Assembly (NCBI GenBank): GCA_023362775.1
Contig: JALMGJ010000020.1
Location: 7,753,501-7,817,500, forward strand
DNA from: Charina bottae
Lineage: Eukaryota; Chordata; Lepidosauria; Squamata; Charinaidae
Direction of reading: 5' to 3'
Length of the DNA: 64,000 nucleotides
Under the pieces are notes generated by a model. The model was not told the DNA's origin. It saw only the letters and a list, made by a program, of their open reading frames with translations, and searched no databases. Below are positions 34,430 to 46,253 of the stretch, piece by piece (position 1 is the stretch's first letter; each line of letters begins with the position of its first letter). A program made the translations under genes and the position numbers.

Positions 34430-35786
34430 GTCAGTCAATTATAAAGAAGATGCAAGGCCATCTAGCCCAGATATGCATTGTGTGTTTTCAGGAGCCAGGG
34501 CAGGGGGCCCCTGAAAAAGGAAGTCACCAGATTTTTGTTGAAAAGCAAACCAGAATGGAGCTCACAATATCTTGTAATGCAGAACTTGCAAAAGGATGAG
34601 TCTAGCACTGTTTCTTGGCACACATCAAGGTTCCTTCTAATAGAGGAAGGCTGCACATTAGTCAACAGTTGTGCTTTGCTAAGTGGACATGGAATGGAAT
34701 GTGCCTTTGAATTTACAAATCATTCCTCCTGGAAATAAAGAACTAATTCTGACATGACATTTCCCCCACTATTATTTAGAAAATGTAGCTAAAATGCATT
34801 GGCATGTGACATGTTGTTCCCTGCTTCCAACCGTAGACAGAGAAATTCCAAAGATGCATGTAAAAGTAGATATTTGGAGTTCCCGAGGAAGGTGAGGAAT
34901 GCAGTTTGCCCTCCTGGATGATTTGAAAATGTTATATGCTGAAGACATGGAAAAAAATTATCTTCACTCCTCCCTGTGAAAAATTAATACCAAGAAGCTG
35001 ATAGGTAGCATTGGCTGCAGTCTGATCAAGGTCCAAGCAGGGGATTCTGAAACATACAGTCTGACAGTGGGTGACATCTATGCTAGTATTCTGCCTCTTT
35101 CCCCTTTGTTTACAAGTATGAGTGGAGCAAATCGGGTCATTTCATGTAAAGCTTCCAGAGTCACTGGAGGTCGGGCAGCATGTAATCTTAATAAATTATT
35201 ATTATTAAAACTTTGTGTACAGAAGGAAAGCACTACACGACATGGAAAAATGTGTACATATGGTCTTACAAAGTGACCATTGCTTAATTTGCCACAAGCA
35301 TGTACTGTAGACCATGAAACTGCTGTGGAAAGCAGCTTCCTAAATTGTGCATTATTCTCAGCCATATCCCAGTATCATTTGGTTGGTTTGTGAAGCCCAT
35401 TCAGCAGTCTGTTAGAACTACTGAAATGGAGCAGAGCTGCAAAGTTCGTGTACAGAAAAAAGAATATTGTTTAAAAACAGAGCCCATGAGCATATTAGAG
35501 AGATCCAGGTTAATCTTACACCTTTAGCCCACCCAAGCATAAAGAAACACGCACTTAGACATGGCAGGTATGAAAAAGTGCAAAAGAGTCCTTACGTTTA
35601 TTCATTGCAGGTACAGCATTTTTGGTAGATAAATGATGTTCCATTTCTTCTTTGTTTCCCTAAACTTAATACATCTTGCCCTGCTTGCTACAAGAGGCTG
35701 CATGTGGAAAGGGGGAAAAATCTCCTAGGCCCATCCATGGCCTAGAATGGAGCAGCACACAGCCATGTGTTTGCTCCCAGTCCAAG
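34430..35786. other. No gene; short CR1 tail
   Basis: The only item I can name is a plus-strand CR1/L2-like end at about 35148-35210 (ccagagtcactggaggtcgg, then taataaattattattatt). The frames at 34478-34738 and 35345-35527 have no supporting context. Confidence 0.4.
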
Positions 35787-35819
<33 letters not shown>

Positions 35820-35836
35820 AGGGAGGGAGGGAGGGA
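35787..35836. repeat. (GA)n(GGGA)n microsatellite
   Basis: Thirteen GA units followed by six GGGA units. Purine-only strand; reading frames across it are artefacts. Confidence 0.95.
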
Positions 35837-36106
35837 AGAGGGAGTGGCCACAAACAGCTTCCTCAAAAAGCATGGAGAGCTTGCATCCTACAGCAGCCAT
35901 CCATATGCTGATGAGGCATGCTGGATTTTCCAGAATCTCCAACAGTTTGTTGGATTGATAGATTTTTATCCTTGAAGGACCTTTAATGTAGCATATACAA
36001 AATAATACACCAAAATAGCATTATACTGTCTTATTTAGCTCTCATTTCAATATCTAACTATTATAATTTAATACAAAGACATGTTTTTCAGTCTCTTTCC
36101 ACATAT

Positions 36107-36281
36107 ATTAATTAATTAATTAATTAATTAATTAATTCAAAATATAAAATGTAATGGTTCTTAGAAGCTTTCCTAACTCTTTGCTTAGTTTTGTATAGAA
36201 GGTTTTCTAGGCTCCTGAAGCCTATTCAGTAGAACAATAAAATAAAATAATGAAATGAAATGAAATGAAATGAAATGAAAT
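36107..36281. repeat. (TTAA)n and (GAAAT)n microsatellites
   Basis: TTAA repeats at 36107-36136 and about six GAAAT units at 36250-36280, separated by plain sequence. Confidence 0.9.
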
Positions 36282-36740
36282 AAACATTAGAACATTTTCA
36301 CACAAGAAGAAAAGGAAAGGAAAAAAAGTAGGCACCCTTCCGGCTCTGCTGTTAAAGAGATGGAATATTTTTTATGGGTTGGCTGCATGCAATGCCCCCC
36401 ATTTTCCATAGAGCTGGAGTGATATTGTGTCTCAAAGACTGTGCACTATCATCTGACAGACTTAAAGGAAAAGCAAGAACATTCATTGGCCATTCAAGTC
36501 TTAGATTTAGTTAAGAAAGCTTAGATGCAACTTCACATTCTCAATCAATTGCACATTACACAAAAATGAAGATGACTTTGTAAGTCCTGTGCCGCCTCTT
36601 TTAGTTTGGAAAACTTGTGAGCAGAAACGCTTTGGCCTGGGCTCCTTAATACTTCTCAGGATCCTACCCTACAATGCTTCAAAAAGTTGCCTGTAAGGGC
36701 AACGGTACTTTACTATTCTATGGTTTAGTATACTATAGGG

Positions 36741-37155
36741 CAGGGGTCCCCAACCCCCAGGCCATGGACCGGTACCTGTCCTTGGCCTGTTAGGAACTGG
36801 GCTGCACAGCAGGAGGTGAGCGGTGGGTGAGCGAGCGAAGCTTCATCTGTATTTACAGCCGCTCCCCATCACTCGCATTACCACCTGAGCTCCGCCTCCT
36901 GTCAGATCAGCAGCAGCATTAGATTCTCATAGGAGCGCGAACCCTACTGTAAACTGCGCATGCAAGGGATCTAGGTTGCACGCTCCTTATGAGAAGTCAG
37001 AATCTGACACTTATTTTAGTCCGTGCGTGGTCCGCCCATTATTTTATTTACCACTTCTGATGGTTTCATCTCGAAACCATCCCCCCTCCTGGTCTGTGGT
37101 AAAATTGTCTTCCACGAAACCGGTCCCTGGTGCCAAAAAAGGTTGGGGACCACTG
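36741..37155. mobile_element. hAT MITE resembling mammalian MER1, longer form
   Basis: Starts CAGGGGTCCCCAACCCCCAG, ends GGTTGGGGACCACTG, exact duplication ctataggg (36733-36740, 37156-37163; TA in the centre). Compared with 17442-17774 it keeps an extra 85 bp in the 3' half (around gtccgtgcgtggtccgccca), so the shorter copy carries a deletion or comes from a shorter subfamily. Confidence 0.9.
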
Positions 37156-37163
37156 CTATAGGG

Positions 37164-37646
37164 GAAACAAGGTGTGGGAGCAGGGAATCATTATGTGAAG
37201 CAAATAATTGACAGTCAAAGAAAGGATCAAGCCTTTCTTCTTTCATCCACAGTTTGTTTGTTTTGCTCTGAAGTACCTCTTCCCAAAAGATGCTTTAGCA
37301 GACTGCAGGGGTCCCTAATGGCCCACCAGGACCTACTAGTACTGATGACTGCTGTGGGAATGGAATGGACGTACCACTTGCCTGCCTCCATCTCCCGCCC
37401 CCCTCCTCCCACCAAACCTTTCAGGTTACATAGCAGTCAGTAGTTGTGTACAACCGGTCACTCAAAATGATCTGCTGTGTCTGGAAGGGAGGCTGTCTTT
37501 ATCTATTTACCAAGGTGGAAGCCTTGCCTCTGTTGCCCACCCGGTAGATAAGCCTCTGGCAGCAGGGGGGAGACTCAGGTTGAGGAACTGCAGCAGACAG
37601 CACTTTCCTTAGTAAAGGATCTTACTCCCCAAAGGCTCTTAGAATG
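37164..37646. other. No gene recognised
   Basis: Nothing identifiable between two hAT insertions. Confidence 0.35.
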
Positions 37647-37654
37647 ACCTAGAA

Positions 37655-38809
37655 CATAGCTTTCCAAACTGTGTGTCGCAACACACTACTGTGTCGCCTG
37701 AAGTGTCCTGGTGTGTTGCGCAGTGTCGGGATCATGCCTGGGGCTGAGGGCATGAGGGCGCACGTGCCCAGTGGTCCAGGTGAGGCGGCAGCGGGGACGA
37801 TGAGGAGAAAAAAAGTGGGATCGGCGGGAACAGGAGGAGGAGGAGGAGGAAGGAGGGGGGAACGGGTGCTCCGCTGAGGGGAAGCGAGGCGTCTCGGCCC
37901 TTCCCTCATTGCCGTGTGTCTGCATGGACGTGCGGGGCGGGGCCTGAGGTGAGGGAGGGGGAGAGGGCTGAGTCGCCCTGTTTCCCGCCACATGTGGTGG
38001 AGGCGAAGTTGGCTGCGCGTCTGTTTTCAATGGGGGCAAATAGAAGAGATGCCCCATGTTGGAAGCGCGATGCTGGTGGCTCCCCTATCTTGGGAGCCGT
38101 TCATTCCCCGGAGCCTGCCCTTTCGAAGGGGCAGCGGCAGCAGCGGAATGGGCAGGCTCCGGGGACCCCGAAAATGCCCTTGGTTCTGGCAGGGAGGCGA
38201 AAAGCCTCCCCGCGCGTGCGCACGCTGCCGGGATTCCCGGCACAGCTGGTGGGGGCTGGGGTGGAAATTCTCCCGGCACCTCAGCTGAGCGGTGGAAAGT
38301 TCGGCAGCGTGCGCGGGGAGGCTTTTCGCCTCCCTGCCGGAACTGAGGGCATTTTTGGGGTCCCCGGAGCCTGCCCTTTTGAAGGGGCAGTGGCAGCAGC
38401 GGCACTGCCCCTTCGAAAGGGCAGGCTCTGGGGACCCCGAAAATGCCCTCAGTTCCGGCAGGGAGGCAGAAAGCCTCCCCATTCACGTGAGCATGCTGCT
38501 GGGATTCCCGGCACAGCTGATGGGGGCTGGGGTGGAAATTCTCCCCGCGCATCAGCTGAGCGGCGGAAAGCTCGGCAGCGTGCGCATGCGTGTGCGGGAA
38601 GGCTTTTTGCCTCCCTGCCGGAGCCGAGGGCATTTTTGGGGTTCCCGGAGCCTGCCCTTTCGAAGGGGCAGCCGCTGCCACCATGGCAGCAACCCGGAAG
38701 CACCGCTGCTGGCACTTCCGGTTTTTGCGCCGCACTGGCCGCGGCGCTTCTGGGTTTTTGTGGGCCGGCTGTTGGTGTGTCGCCAACGGCAAAACTTTGG
38801 AAAGCCCTG
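37655..38809. mobile_element. Large hAT MITE, GCTTTCC family, GC-rich with inverted cassettes
   Basis: Left end CATAGCTTTCCAAACTGTG, right end CTTTGGAAAGCCCTG; the presumed duplication acctagaa/gtctaatt is poor. The 1155-bp interior is CpG-rich. From 38088 it holds alternating-strand cassettes built from tttcgaaggggcag, ggggtccccggagcctgccc and ccggcagggaggc. The open frames (299, 235, 180 codons, both strands) arise from these repeats and are not genes. Confidence 0.8.
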
Positions 38810-38929
38810 GTCTAATTATTTCAATTTCTTATGAAATGAATTCCTATCTACATATAAATACTGTACATCCTACTGAATTCAATGTGATTACTCCCTTGTA
38901 GGGGTGTGTGTGTCTGTGTGTGTCTGTGT

Positions 38930-39150
38930 AATCCATTCAATTGTGTCCGATTCTTGGAGACTGCCTGGACAAGTCCCTGCAGTTTTCTTGGCAATGATTT
39001 TCAAAAGTGGTTTGCCATTGCCTCCTTCCCAGGGATGAGAGAGAGTGGCCCAAGGTCCCCCAGATGGCTTTGAGCCTAGGGCGGGACTAGAACTCATGGT
39101 TTGCCCGTTCCTAGCCTGATGCCTTAACCACTACACCAAGCTGGCTCTTA
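38930..39150 (-). mobile_element. tRNA-derived SINE
   Basis: A TG-rich tail at the left (38900-38930), then gtgtccgattcttggagact, gcctggacaagtccctgcag, ggtttgccattgcctcctt and ggcccaaggt. The B box (ggactagaactc on plus) and A box (taaccactacacca on plus) are at the right. Confidence 0.8.
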
Positions 39151-39154
39151 GGTG

Positions 39155-39560
39155 TATATAAGAATACACATTTAATTGATCTGATGTTTATGTTTTATTT
39201 TATACATTATGTTAAAGCTGAAGTCATAAAATAGGCAATACTGGATATTCAGCAAGCCCAAATATTTTTGAACTACATTACTAGGAATTCAAATATTCTC
39301 AGTTTTAATATAATTTCCCAAGGAAGGAAGGAAGGTATTCCAACTTAACATTAATTTAACAACATCAATTATGTGGTTACTTCAGGATTGTTTGTTCATT
39401 GCTATAGGCAGCTATAAAAGTTCAAGTATTTCACATAGGGTTGGCAAGTAATCAAATAGCAATGGGTGACAACTGAAAGGTGAATAAGTTTATTATAGCA
39501 TAACTTTTGTAGATCTCCGTTCACTTTATTAGATCATGAAATTGGCTCCATCACTCCAAA
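39155..39560. other. No gene recognised
   Basis: AT-rich spacer between two minus-strand SINEs; it includes a short GGAA run near 39320. Confidence 0.35.
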
Positions 39561-41395
39561 ATTTTTTATTTATTTATTTATTTAATTTTTATCCTGCCTT
39601 TATTATTTTTATAAATAACTTAAGGTGGCAAACATACCTAATCTTCCTCCTCCTGTTTTCCCCACAACAGCAACCCTGTGAGGTGGGTTGGGCTGAGAGA
39701 GAGTGACTGGCCCAAGGTCACCTAGCCGGCTTTCATGCCTAAGGCAGGACTAGAACTCTCAGTCTCCTGGTTTCTAGCCCGTTGCCTTAACCACTAGACC
39801 AGGGGTCGGCAAACTTTTTTTGCCGGGAGCCATTTTGACATGCTCGTGCACATTTTGAAGTGCTCGAGAGCCAGGGGGCGGGGTTTGCAGGCGGGGGCCA
39901 ATCGCGTGGAAGGGGGCGGGGTTTGTGGGCGGGAGCCAATCGCGTGGAAGGGGGCAGGTTTTGCGGGCGGGAGCCAATCGCGTGGAAGAGGGCGGGGGAG
40001 GTTTGGAAGAAGAAGGGAAAGAGAGGCTCGACTGCTTCGGCAGCGGTGCTTCCAGGTTGTCGCTGCGGCGGCAACGGCTGCCCCTTCGAAAGGGCAGGCT
40101 CCGGGGACCCCGAAAATGCCCTCAGTTTAGGCAGGGAGGCTGCGCGCAAGCTGCCTCAGCTGTTCTGCGGGGAGAATTTCCACCCCAGGGCAGCGTGTGC
40201 ATGTGGAGAGGGGAGGTTTCTGCCTCCCTGCCGGAACCGAGGGCATTTTCGGGGTCCCCGGAGCCTGCCCTTTCGAAGGGGCAGCGGCAGCAGCAGCTGC
40301 AGTGCTGCCCCTTCGAAAGGGCAGGCTCCGGGGACCCCGAAAATGCCCTCAGTTCCGGCAGGGAGGCAGAAACCTCCCCTCTCCACATGCACATGCTGCC
40401 CTGGGGTGGCAATTCTCCCCGCAGAACAGCTGAGGCAGCTTGCGCGCAGCCTCCCTGCCGGAACTGAGGGCATTTTCGGGGTCCCCGGAGCCTGCCCTTT
40501 CGAAGGGGCAGCACTGCAGCTCGGGCAGCAGTGCCCCTTCGAAAGGGCAGGCTCCGGGGACCCCGAAAATGCCCTCGGTTCCGGCAGGGAGGCAGAAACC
40601 TCCCCTCCCCACATGCACACGCTGCCCTGGGGTGGAAATTCTCCCCGCAGAACAGCTGAGGCAGCTTGCGCGCAGCCTCCCTGCCTAAACTGAGGGCATT
40701 TTCGGGGTCCCCGGTCCCCGGAGCCTGCCCTTTCGAAGGGGCAGCACTGCAGCTGCTGCTGCCGCTGCCCCTTCGAAAGGCAGGCTCCGGGGACCCCGAA
40801 AATGCCCTCGGTTCCGGCAGGGAGGCAGAAACCTCCCCTCTCCACACGCACACGCTGCCCTGGGGTGGAAATTCTCCCCGCAGAACAGCTGAGGCAGCTT
40901 GCGGGCAGCCTCCCTGCCTAAACTGAGGGCATTTTCGGGGTCCCCGGAGCCTGCCCTTTCGAAGGGGCAGAACTGCAGCTGCTGCTGCCGCTGCCCCTTC
41001 AAAAGGGCAGGCTCCGGGGACCCCGAAAATGCCCTCGGTTCCGGCAGGGAGGCAAAAATCGCGCGTGCAGGCTGCCGGGCTTCCTGAGGCACAGCTGATT
41101 GGCGCGGAGAATTTCCACTCCCTTCAGCGCTTCCGGCTTGTCACGTGACACACAGTTTGGAAAGCCCTGCCCGTTGTCAAGATGGCTGCCGGAGACGGCT
41201 GCCAGGTTGCCAGGGGTATGCCCACAGCAACGCGCACCATGCCCGCTGCCGCGCCTGCCCCACCACACTCGCTGCTGCGCCACGCCCGCCACGCCTGCCT
41301 GCGGAAGAGCCACACTCAAGGGGCCAAAGAGCCGCATTTGGCTCGCGAGCCGCCATTTCCGACCCTTGCACTAGACCAAACTGGCTCTCTTTCCT
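39561..41395 (-). mobile_element. tRNA SINE with LINE-like tail, split by a hAT element
   Basis: Left part 39561-39799: TTTA repeats, ttaatttttatcctgccttt, aaccctgtgaggtgggttgg, gagtgactggcccaaggtca and the B box. The right end of the head (caaactggctctcttt) resumes at 41377. Between them sits the hAT element with exact duplication cactagac. The tail differs from the Bov-B-like tail of the other tRNA SINEs, so this is a separate family (3' half also at 1836). Confidence 0.75.
39800..41368. mobile_element. Large hAT MITE, CAGGGGTCGGC ends, palindromic array inside
   Basis: Ends CAGGGGTCGGCAAAC and CATTTCCGACCCTTG, exact 8-bp duplication cactagac (39792-39799, 41369-41376). The interior has three 38-bp GC-box/CCAAT units at 39874-39990, then alternating inverted cassettes from 40075 to 41060. 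At 41143-41166 the right end of a GCTTTCC-family MITE (cacagtttggaaagccctgc) lies within it without its left end. Frames of 277, 243 and 231 codons are repeat artefacts. Confidence 0.85.
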
Positions 41396-41399
41396 GCCT

Positions 41400-42044
41400 T
41401 CACCAGCCACAATTCCTTAAGATGTGTGTGTGTGTATGAATGTGTGTGATCTAAACTGCATTATTTCAGTACAACAAATCTCATTCACAGGTTTCTAGTT
41501 TGCAAGCTGAATTTCCTAACTCAGATTCCCCCTTGACCAATCTTAAAATTCAGCAGTAGAAGTAACTCAAAGAATTCTACTTACGATTCATCTTTGAATT
41601 AACACATCTTTCTGGTTTCTTTGCTTTCCTTTACTTAGTATAGCACACACAGAAACACAAACAGATTATATTGAATGCTCCCGATGATCTGCATAAGCTT
41701 GAAGTGAGGCCAATGCATTTAAAAAGTTGTAATTAATTTTAAAACATTCCCTTTATATATACTATTAGTATTAATATACAGTATTATACTATTAGTATAA
41801 TATATACTATTAAACCCATCTATTAGTCTTTTTGTCCCCCTGCCCCCAATTTTCCAATTCTTCCTATTTAGCAGAGAAAGTTTGTATTTTCTGATCCTCT
41901 CCTGGCCAACATTATTTTCCCATTTTGTTTTCTGGAAAACTGGCAGTGATTTGATGGACTCCACCCGGTATTGACCCTACCTTTGTTATATCGCCCACCC
42001 CCCCAAACAGCCTAGCCATCAGTTTTCAAAGATTTCTCTTATGA
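41400..42044. other. No gene recognised
   Basis: AT-rich sequence, a short GTGT run near 41425 and small TATACTATTAG repeats near 41760-41810. Confidence 0.35.
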
Positions 42045-42060
42045 TCTCTAAGCACTTCCT

Positions 42061-45000
42061 TTCCCCCCCCCCCAAATTTTATTAGAGTTTTAAATATACA
42101 TAGGTAAAAGGGTGAAAATGAAAAAGAAATAGAAATACAAATCAAAGAAAGAAGTAAAAGTGTATAGAAAAGTAAAGAAAAAAAGAAAAAAGATAAGCAT
42201 AGAATAGTCAACTTCCGATTTATCTCTGGTCTAAATAATTAAAAAAAAAGTTTTCTTACATGCTAGCTCTATATATAACATACAAAAAGATTTCCTGTCT
42301 AATATATCAATTTATATATATTTTAATCTTCAAAACCCCAAATAAGCTTTTCTCCACCTGCATGTTGCAAATAGTCCATTAATGGTTTCCATTCTTTAAG
42401 ATAGTAACAATTTGAGTTTTCTTTTAATAAGCATGTCAATTTATCATTTTCTGCCATGTCCATCAATTTTAACATCCAATCTTGTATCGTAGGTAAAATC
42501 TGGTTTTTCCAATTTTGCGCATATACCAGTCGTGCTGCAGTAATCATATATTGCATAATTCTTACAAATTGTTTTCCCATTTGTTCTTCCCATATTCCCA
42601 ATAAAAATAATTCCGGTTTAAATGGGACTCGAATTTGTAAAATATTTTGCATTAATGAATGTATCTGAGTCCAAAACTTCTTTACAATTTCACAAGTCCA
42701 CCACATATGGTAAAAAGACCCCTCTTTTTTTTACATTTCCAACACTAGTTGGAAACATTCCAATACATTTTAGCAAGTTTTTGTGGGGTCATATACCATC
42801 TACGTATACATCATCTTATAAAAGTTTTCCTTCAAGTTATAGCACAAAGTAAATTTTAACCCTTTATTCCACATATCTTCCCATTGCTGCATTTGTATAT
42901 TATGTCCAATATTTTTTGCCCATTTTATCATACAATCTTTGACTTGTTCCTCTACCATTTCTCCTTTTAACAGTAATTTATACATTTTTCCAATTAAATG
43001 TTCATCTGTCTCACATAATTGTTTCTCAAATTCCGATTTAGTTTGTTCAAATTCAATTTTTTTTATCTAATTTGAATTTTTCTACAAGTTGCATATATGA
43101 AAGCCATTGAAATGTATATCCTTCTAGAGCAAGTTCTTCTTTTGTTTTAATTATATATTGTCCTTGTTCTTTCTTTAGAAAGTCTTTATAAGTCAACCAT
43201 TTATCTTTATTTCTTACTTCTGTTCTATGAAATGCTTCTTGCGTGGAAATCCATAAAGGTCTTTTATAACACAAAGTTTGTTTATATTTATTCCAAATTC
43301 TTAACAATTATCTTCTAATATAATGGTTTTTAAAGTCCACATTGACTTTTACTTTCTCGTACCACATATATCCATGCCATCCATATCTTAATTTCTGACC
43401 CTCCAAATTCAATAATTTTTCATTTTTCAAAGTTATCCATTCTTTAATCCATACCAAGCAACAGGCAGCATAGTATAGCTTCAAATCCAGTAAACCTAGT
43501 CCACCTCTTTCTTTTGAGTCTTGCAAGACTTTATATTTTATTCTTGGTTTCTTTCCTTGCCAAATAAATTTGGAAATATCCCGTTGCCATTGTTTAAAAG
43601 GTTATTCTGATGCTAATATAGGTATTGTTTGAAAGAGATATAGAATTCGTGGCAAAATGTTCATTTTAATTACTGAAATTCTACCTAACAATGATAATTG
43701 TAATTTTCCCCATTGGTCCAAATCTTTTTTAATATCTGTCCAAAGTGAAATATAATTGTTCTTAAACAACTTGACATTTTTAGATGTCAAATATACTCCC
43801 AAATATTTTACTTTTTCTTCCATCGAGTATCCCGTTATTTCTTTCAATTTCTCTTGTTGATGATGATCCATGTTTTAGTCAAGACTTTAGTTTTCTGTAA
43901 ATTCACCTTGAACCCTGCTAACGACCCAAAATCTTTTAATTTCTGAATCAATAATTCAATCCCATCTAGTGGATTCTCCAAAGTGATGACTAAGTCGTCA
44001 GCAAAGGCTCTTAGTTTATAAACTTCTTTTTTAACTCTAATACCATGAATACCATCATCTTGTCTAATGTCTCTAAGTAACACCTCTAATACCAATATAA
44101 ACAAAAGTGGAGATAATGGACAACCTTGTCTTGTACCTTTTTGAATTTCACATGGTTTACTAAATTCTCCATTAACAATTATTTTTGCAAATTGGGGAGT
44201 ATATATTGATTTAATCCACTTAATAAAATTTCCTCCGAAATTCATATTTTCCAATACCTTAAACATGAATGGCCAATTTAAATTGTCAAAAGCTTTTTCA
44301 GCATCTATAAATATCAAAGCCGCTTGTTTTTCATAATGTTGTTCCAAGTATTCCAATACATCTAATATATTTCGGACATTGTCTCAGATTTGTCTCTTAG
44401 GTAAAAATCCAGCTTGATCTTGATGGATAAAATCCTTAAGAATATTTTTCATTCTATCTGCCAATATGGTTGTAAATATCTTATAATCATTATTCAATAA
44501 AGATATTGGTCTATAATTCTTAGTTAAAGTCAAATCTTGTTGTTCTTTAGGAATCAATGTTATATGCGCTTCTTTCCAAGTCTCTGGCATGTTTCCTGTT
44601 TCCAGAATAGAATTCATAGTATTCTGTAAGGGTAAACATAGTTTATCCTCAAAACATTTATAATAGGCAGCTGACAAGCCGTCAGGTCCAGGTGCTTTTC
44701 CACTACTGATTTTCTTGAAGGCCTTTACCATTTCTTCTGTTGTTATCGGGTTGTTTAGTATTACTCTTTGTTGGTCATTTAGAACAGTTAGCTTTTGTTT
44801 ACATAGATATTCATCAATATCAACTAGATTAATATCTTGTTTTTTGTATAGTTTTGAATAGTAATCGTGAAAGGCTTCTTGTATGTCTATATTCACCAAG
44901 ATTTTCCCTTCATGTTGTATATTAACAATTGAATTCTTTTGTCTTTGTTTCCTCAATTTATAAGCTAACCATCTCCCTGGTTTATTTGCATGTTCAAAGT

Positions 45001-45175
45001 ATTTTTGCCTTGTAAATTTCATTTGGGTTTCTATTTCTTGTGTCAATATCATTGATATTTGTTTTTGTAAAAATTTAATTTGAGTAAGCAAAGTATCATC
45101 CATTGGTTTATCTCTTAAACATAACTCTTTGCTTTTAATTTCATCTAAAATCAATTGTATTCTCCCTTGTTTCTT
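42061..45175 (-). pseudogene. L1 LINE, 5'-truncated, ORF2 broken
   Basis: The minus strand encodes most of L1 ORF2 in several frames. In order: Z region from about 45154 (KYFEHANKPGRWLAYKL), SGKAPGPDGL near 44700, KNYRPISLLN near 44500, DQAGFLPKRQI near 44390, then a stop. Next come IDAEKAFDNLNWPF near 44300, the catalytic FADDL box near 44000, KVKYLGVYLT near 43800 and the C-terminal FWTQIHSLM region near 42670. The endonuclease and ORF1 are missing. An exact 16-bp duplication tctctaagcacttcct lies at 42045-42060 and 45176-45191. The 3' end has a G10 run next to the duplication instead of a clean poly(A). Confidence 0.95.
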
Positions 45176-45191
45176 TCTCTAAGCACTTCCT

Positions 45192-45748
45192 GATCCACCA
45201 CTTGGAAACCACTGATCCAAACAATAACGTTATCCTGCCCTATTCTTTAACAATGAAGTTCCAACCAGACAGAGTTTTTGTTCTCTGCCTCTTCTTGCCC
45301 ACGTTTTGCAGGCTGATTCATTATGTATTCCATGGCATCCTGACATAACCTGATACAAATTGCGTTGTGTCAGACAGAAACATATCATGCTGCTAAGACC
45401 ACAGATCCTCAGTGTCCTCAGATTGCCTTGCTGAGCCAAAATTCAATTTGATCTCCTATTACCCATTAGTAAGATATATTGATTAAGCCTTTAGGCTGAT
45501 AATGCAAACAATAACATTGCTATTGCTTAGTGAGATGGCAAGAAGATAGCTATTTATGATGATGGGATTTATAAATTCAGTCTTCCTTCAGTATGTACCA
45601 CTGGTTGTATATTGATTACAGCAGTTTTCTGTAGCTCAGAGATGATCACCTATGTTAAAGCACATCATGGCCTTGACTGGGCTCTGTCTGGCCATAGGCA
45701 GTTGTTGTAGAGACTAGCTAATGATAAGGATTGACTGAGGGACAATTC
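45192..45748. other. No gene recognised
   Basis: Plain sequence; the minus-strand frame at 45230-45439 has no support. Confidence 0.35.
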
Positions 45749-45756
45749 CACTAGAG

Positions 45757-45959
45757 CAGAGCTTTCCAAACTTTTCATGTTGGTGACACACTTTTTAGAC
45801 ATGCATCATTTCGCGACACACTCTTACAGCAGGGCACAAGGCAGGCACTAGGACCTGCATGGAATCCTGGCAGGTCTCGGAGGCAGCAGCAGCCGCAACA
45901 CACCCAGACACTGCAGCCAACACACTAACGTGTTCTGGCACACAGTTTGGAAAGCTCTG
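45757..45959. mobile_element. hAT MITE, GCTTTCC family, one minisatellite unit
   Basis: Ends CAGAGCTTTCCAAACTTTTC and GTTTGGAAAGCTCTG, exact duplication cactagag (45749-45756, 45960-45967). One copy of the gcacaaggcaggcactagga unit only, so it is the likely basal form of the subfamily expanded at 30.6 and 47.2 kb. Confidence 0.92.
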
Positions 45960-46253
45960 CACTAGAGTTTTCCTAGGGTAAAGTTTTGAATTTCAGAAAG
46001 CCTTGCTTTCTATTTGGTTCCCTAGAACATTCTTGCACCAACTTTCAGTTTAATAAACCACCTGGCAAGAATCTCATGGCAGTCTTAAGAAGGCTGGATT
46101 AGATCCCAACTAACTAAAATGAATTTAAGCCTCATTGAAATCTATGGGATAAGTTAGTCATGACTTAATTAAGTGGCATTGATTTCAAACATTGTCATAG
46201 AGACAACGTATGAATCTCCATCTGTATTATCATTGAGTTTTGTGGTTTTTTGT

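Noticed and set aside
37916..41092. GC-rich open frames up to 299 codons with Gly/Pro/Ala-rich repeats
   Set aside because: They run through alternating inverted cassettes of two MITEs, are open on both strands at once and show no domain.
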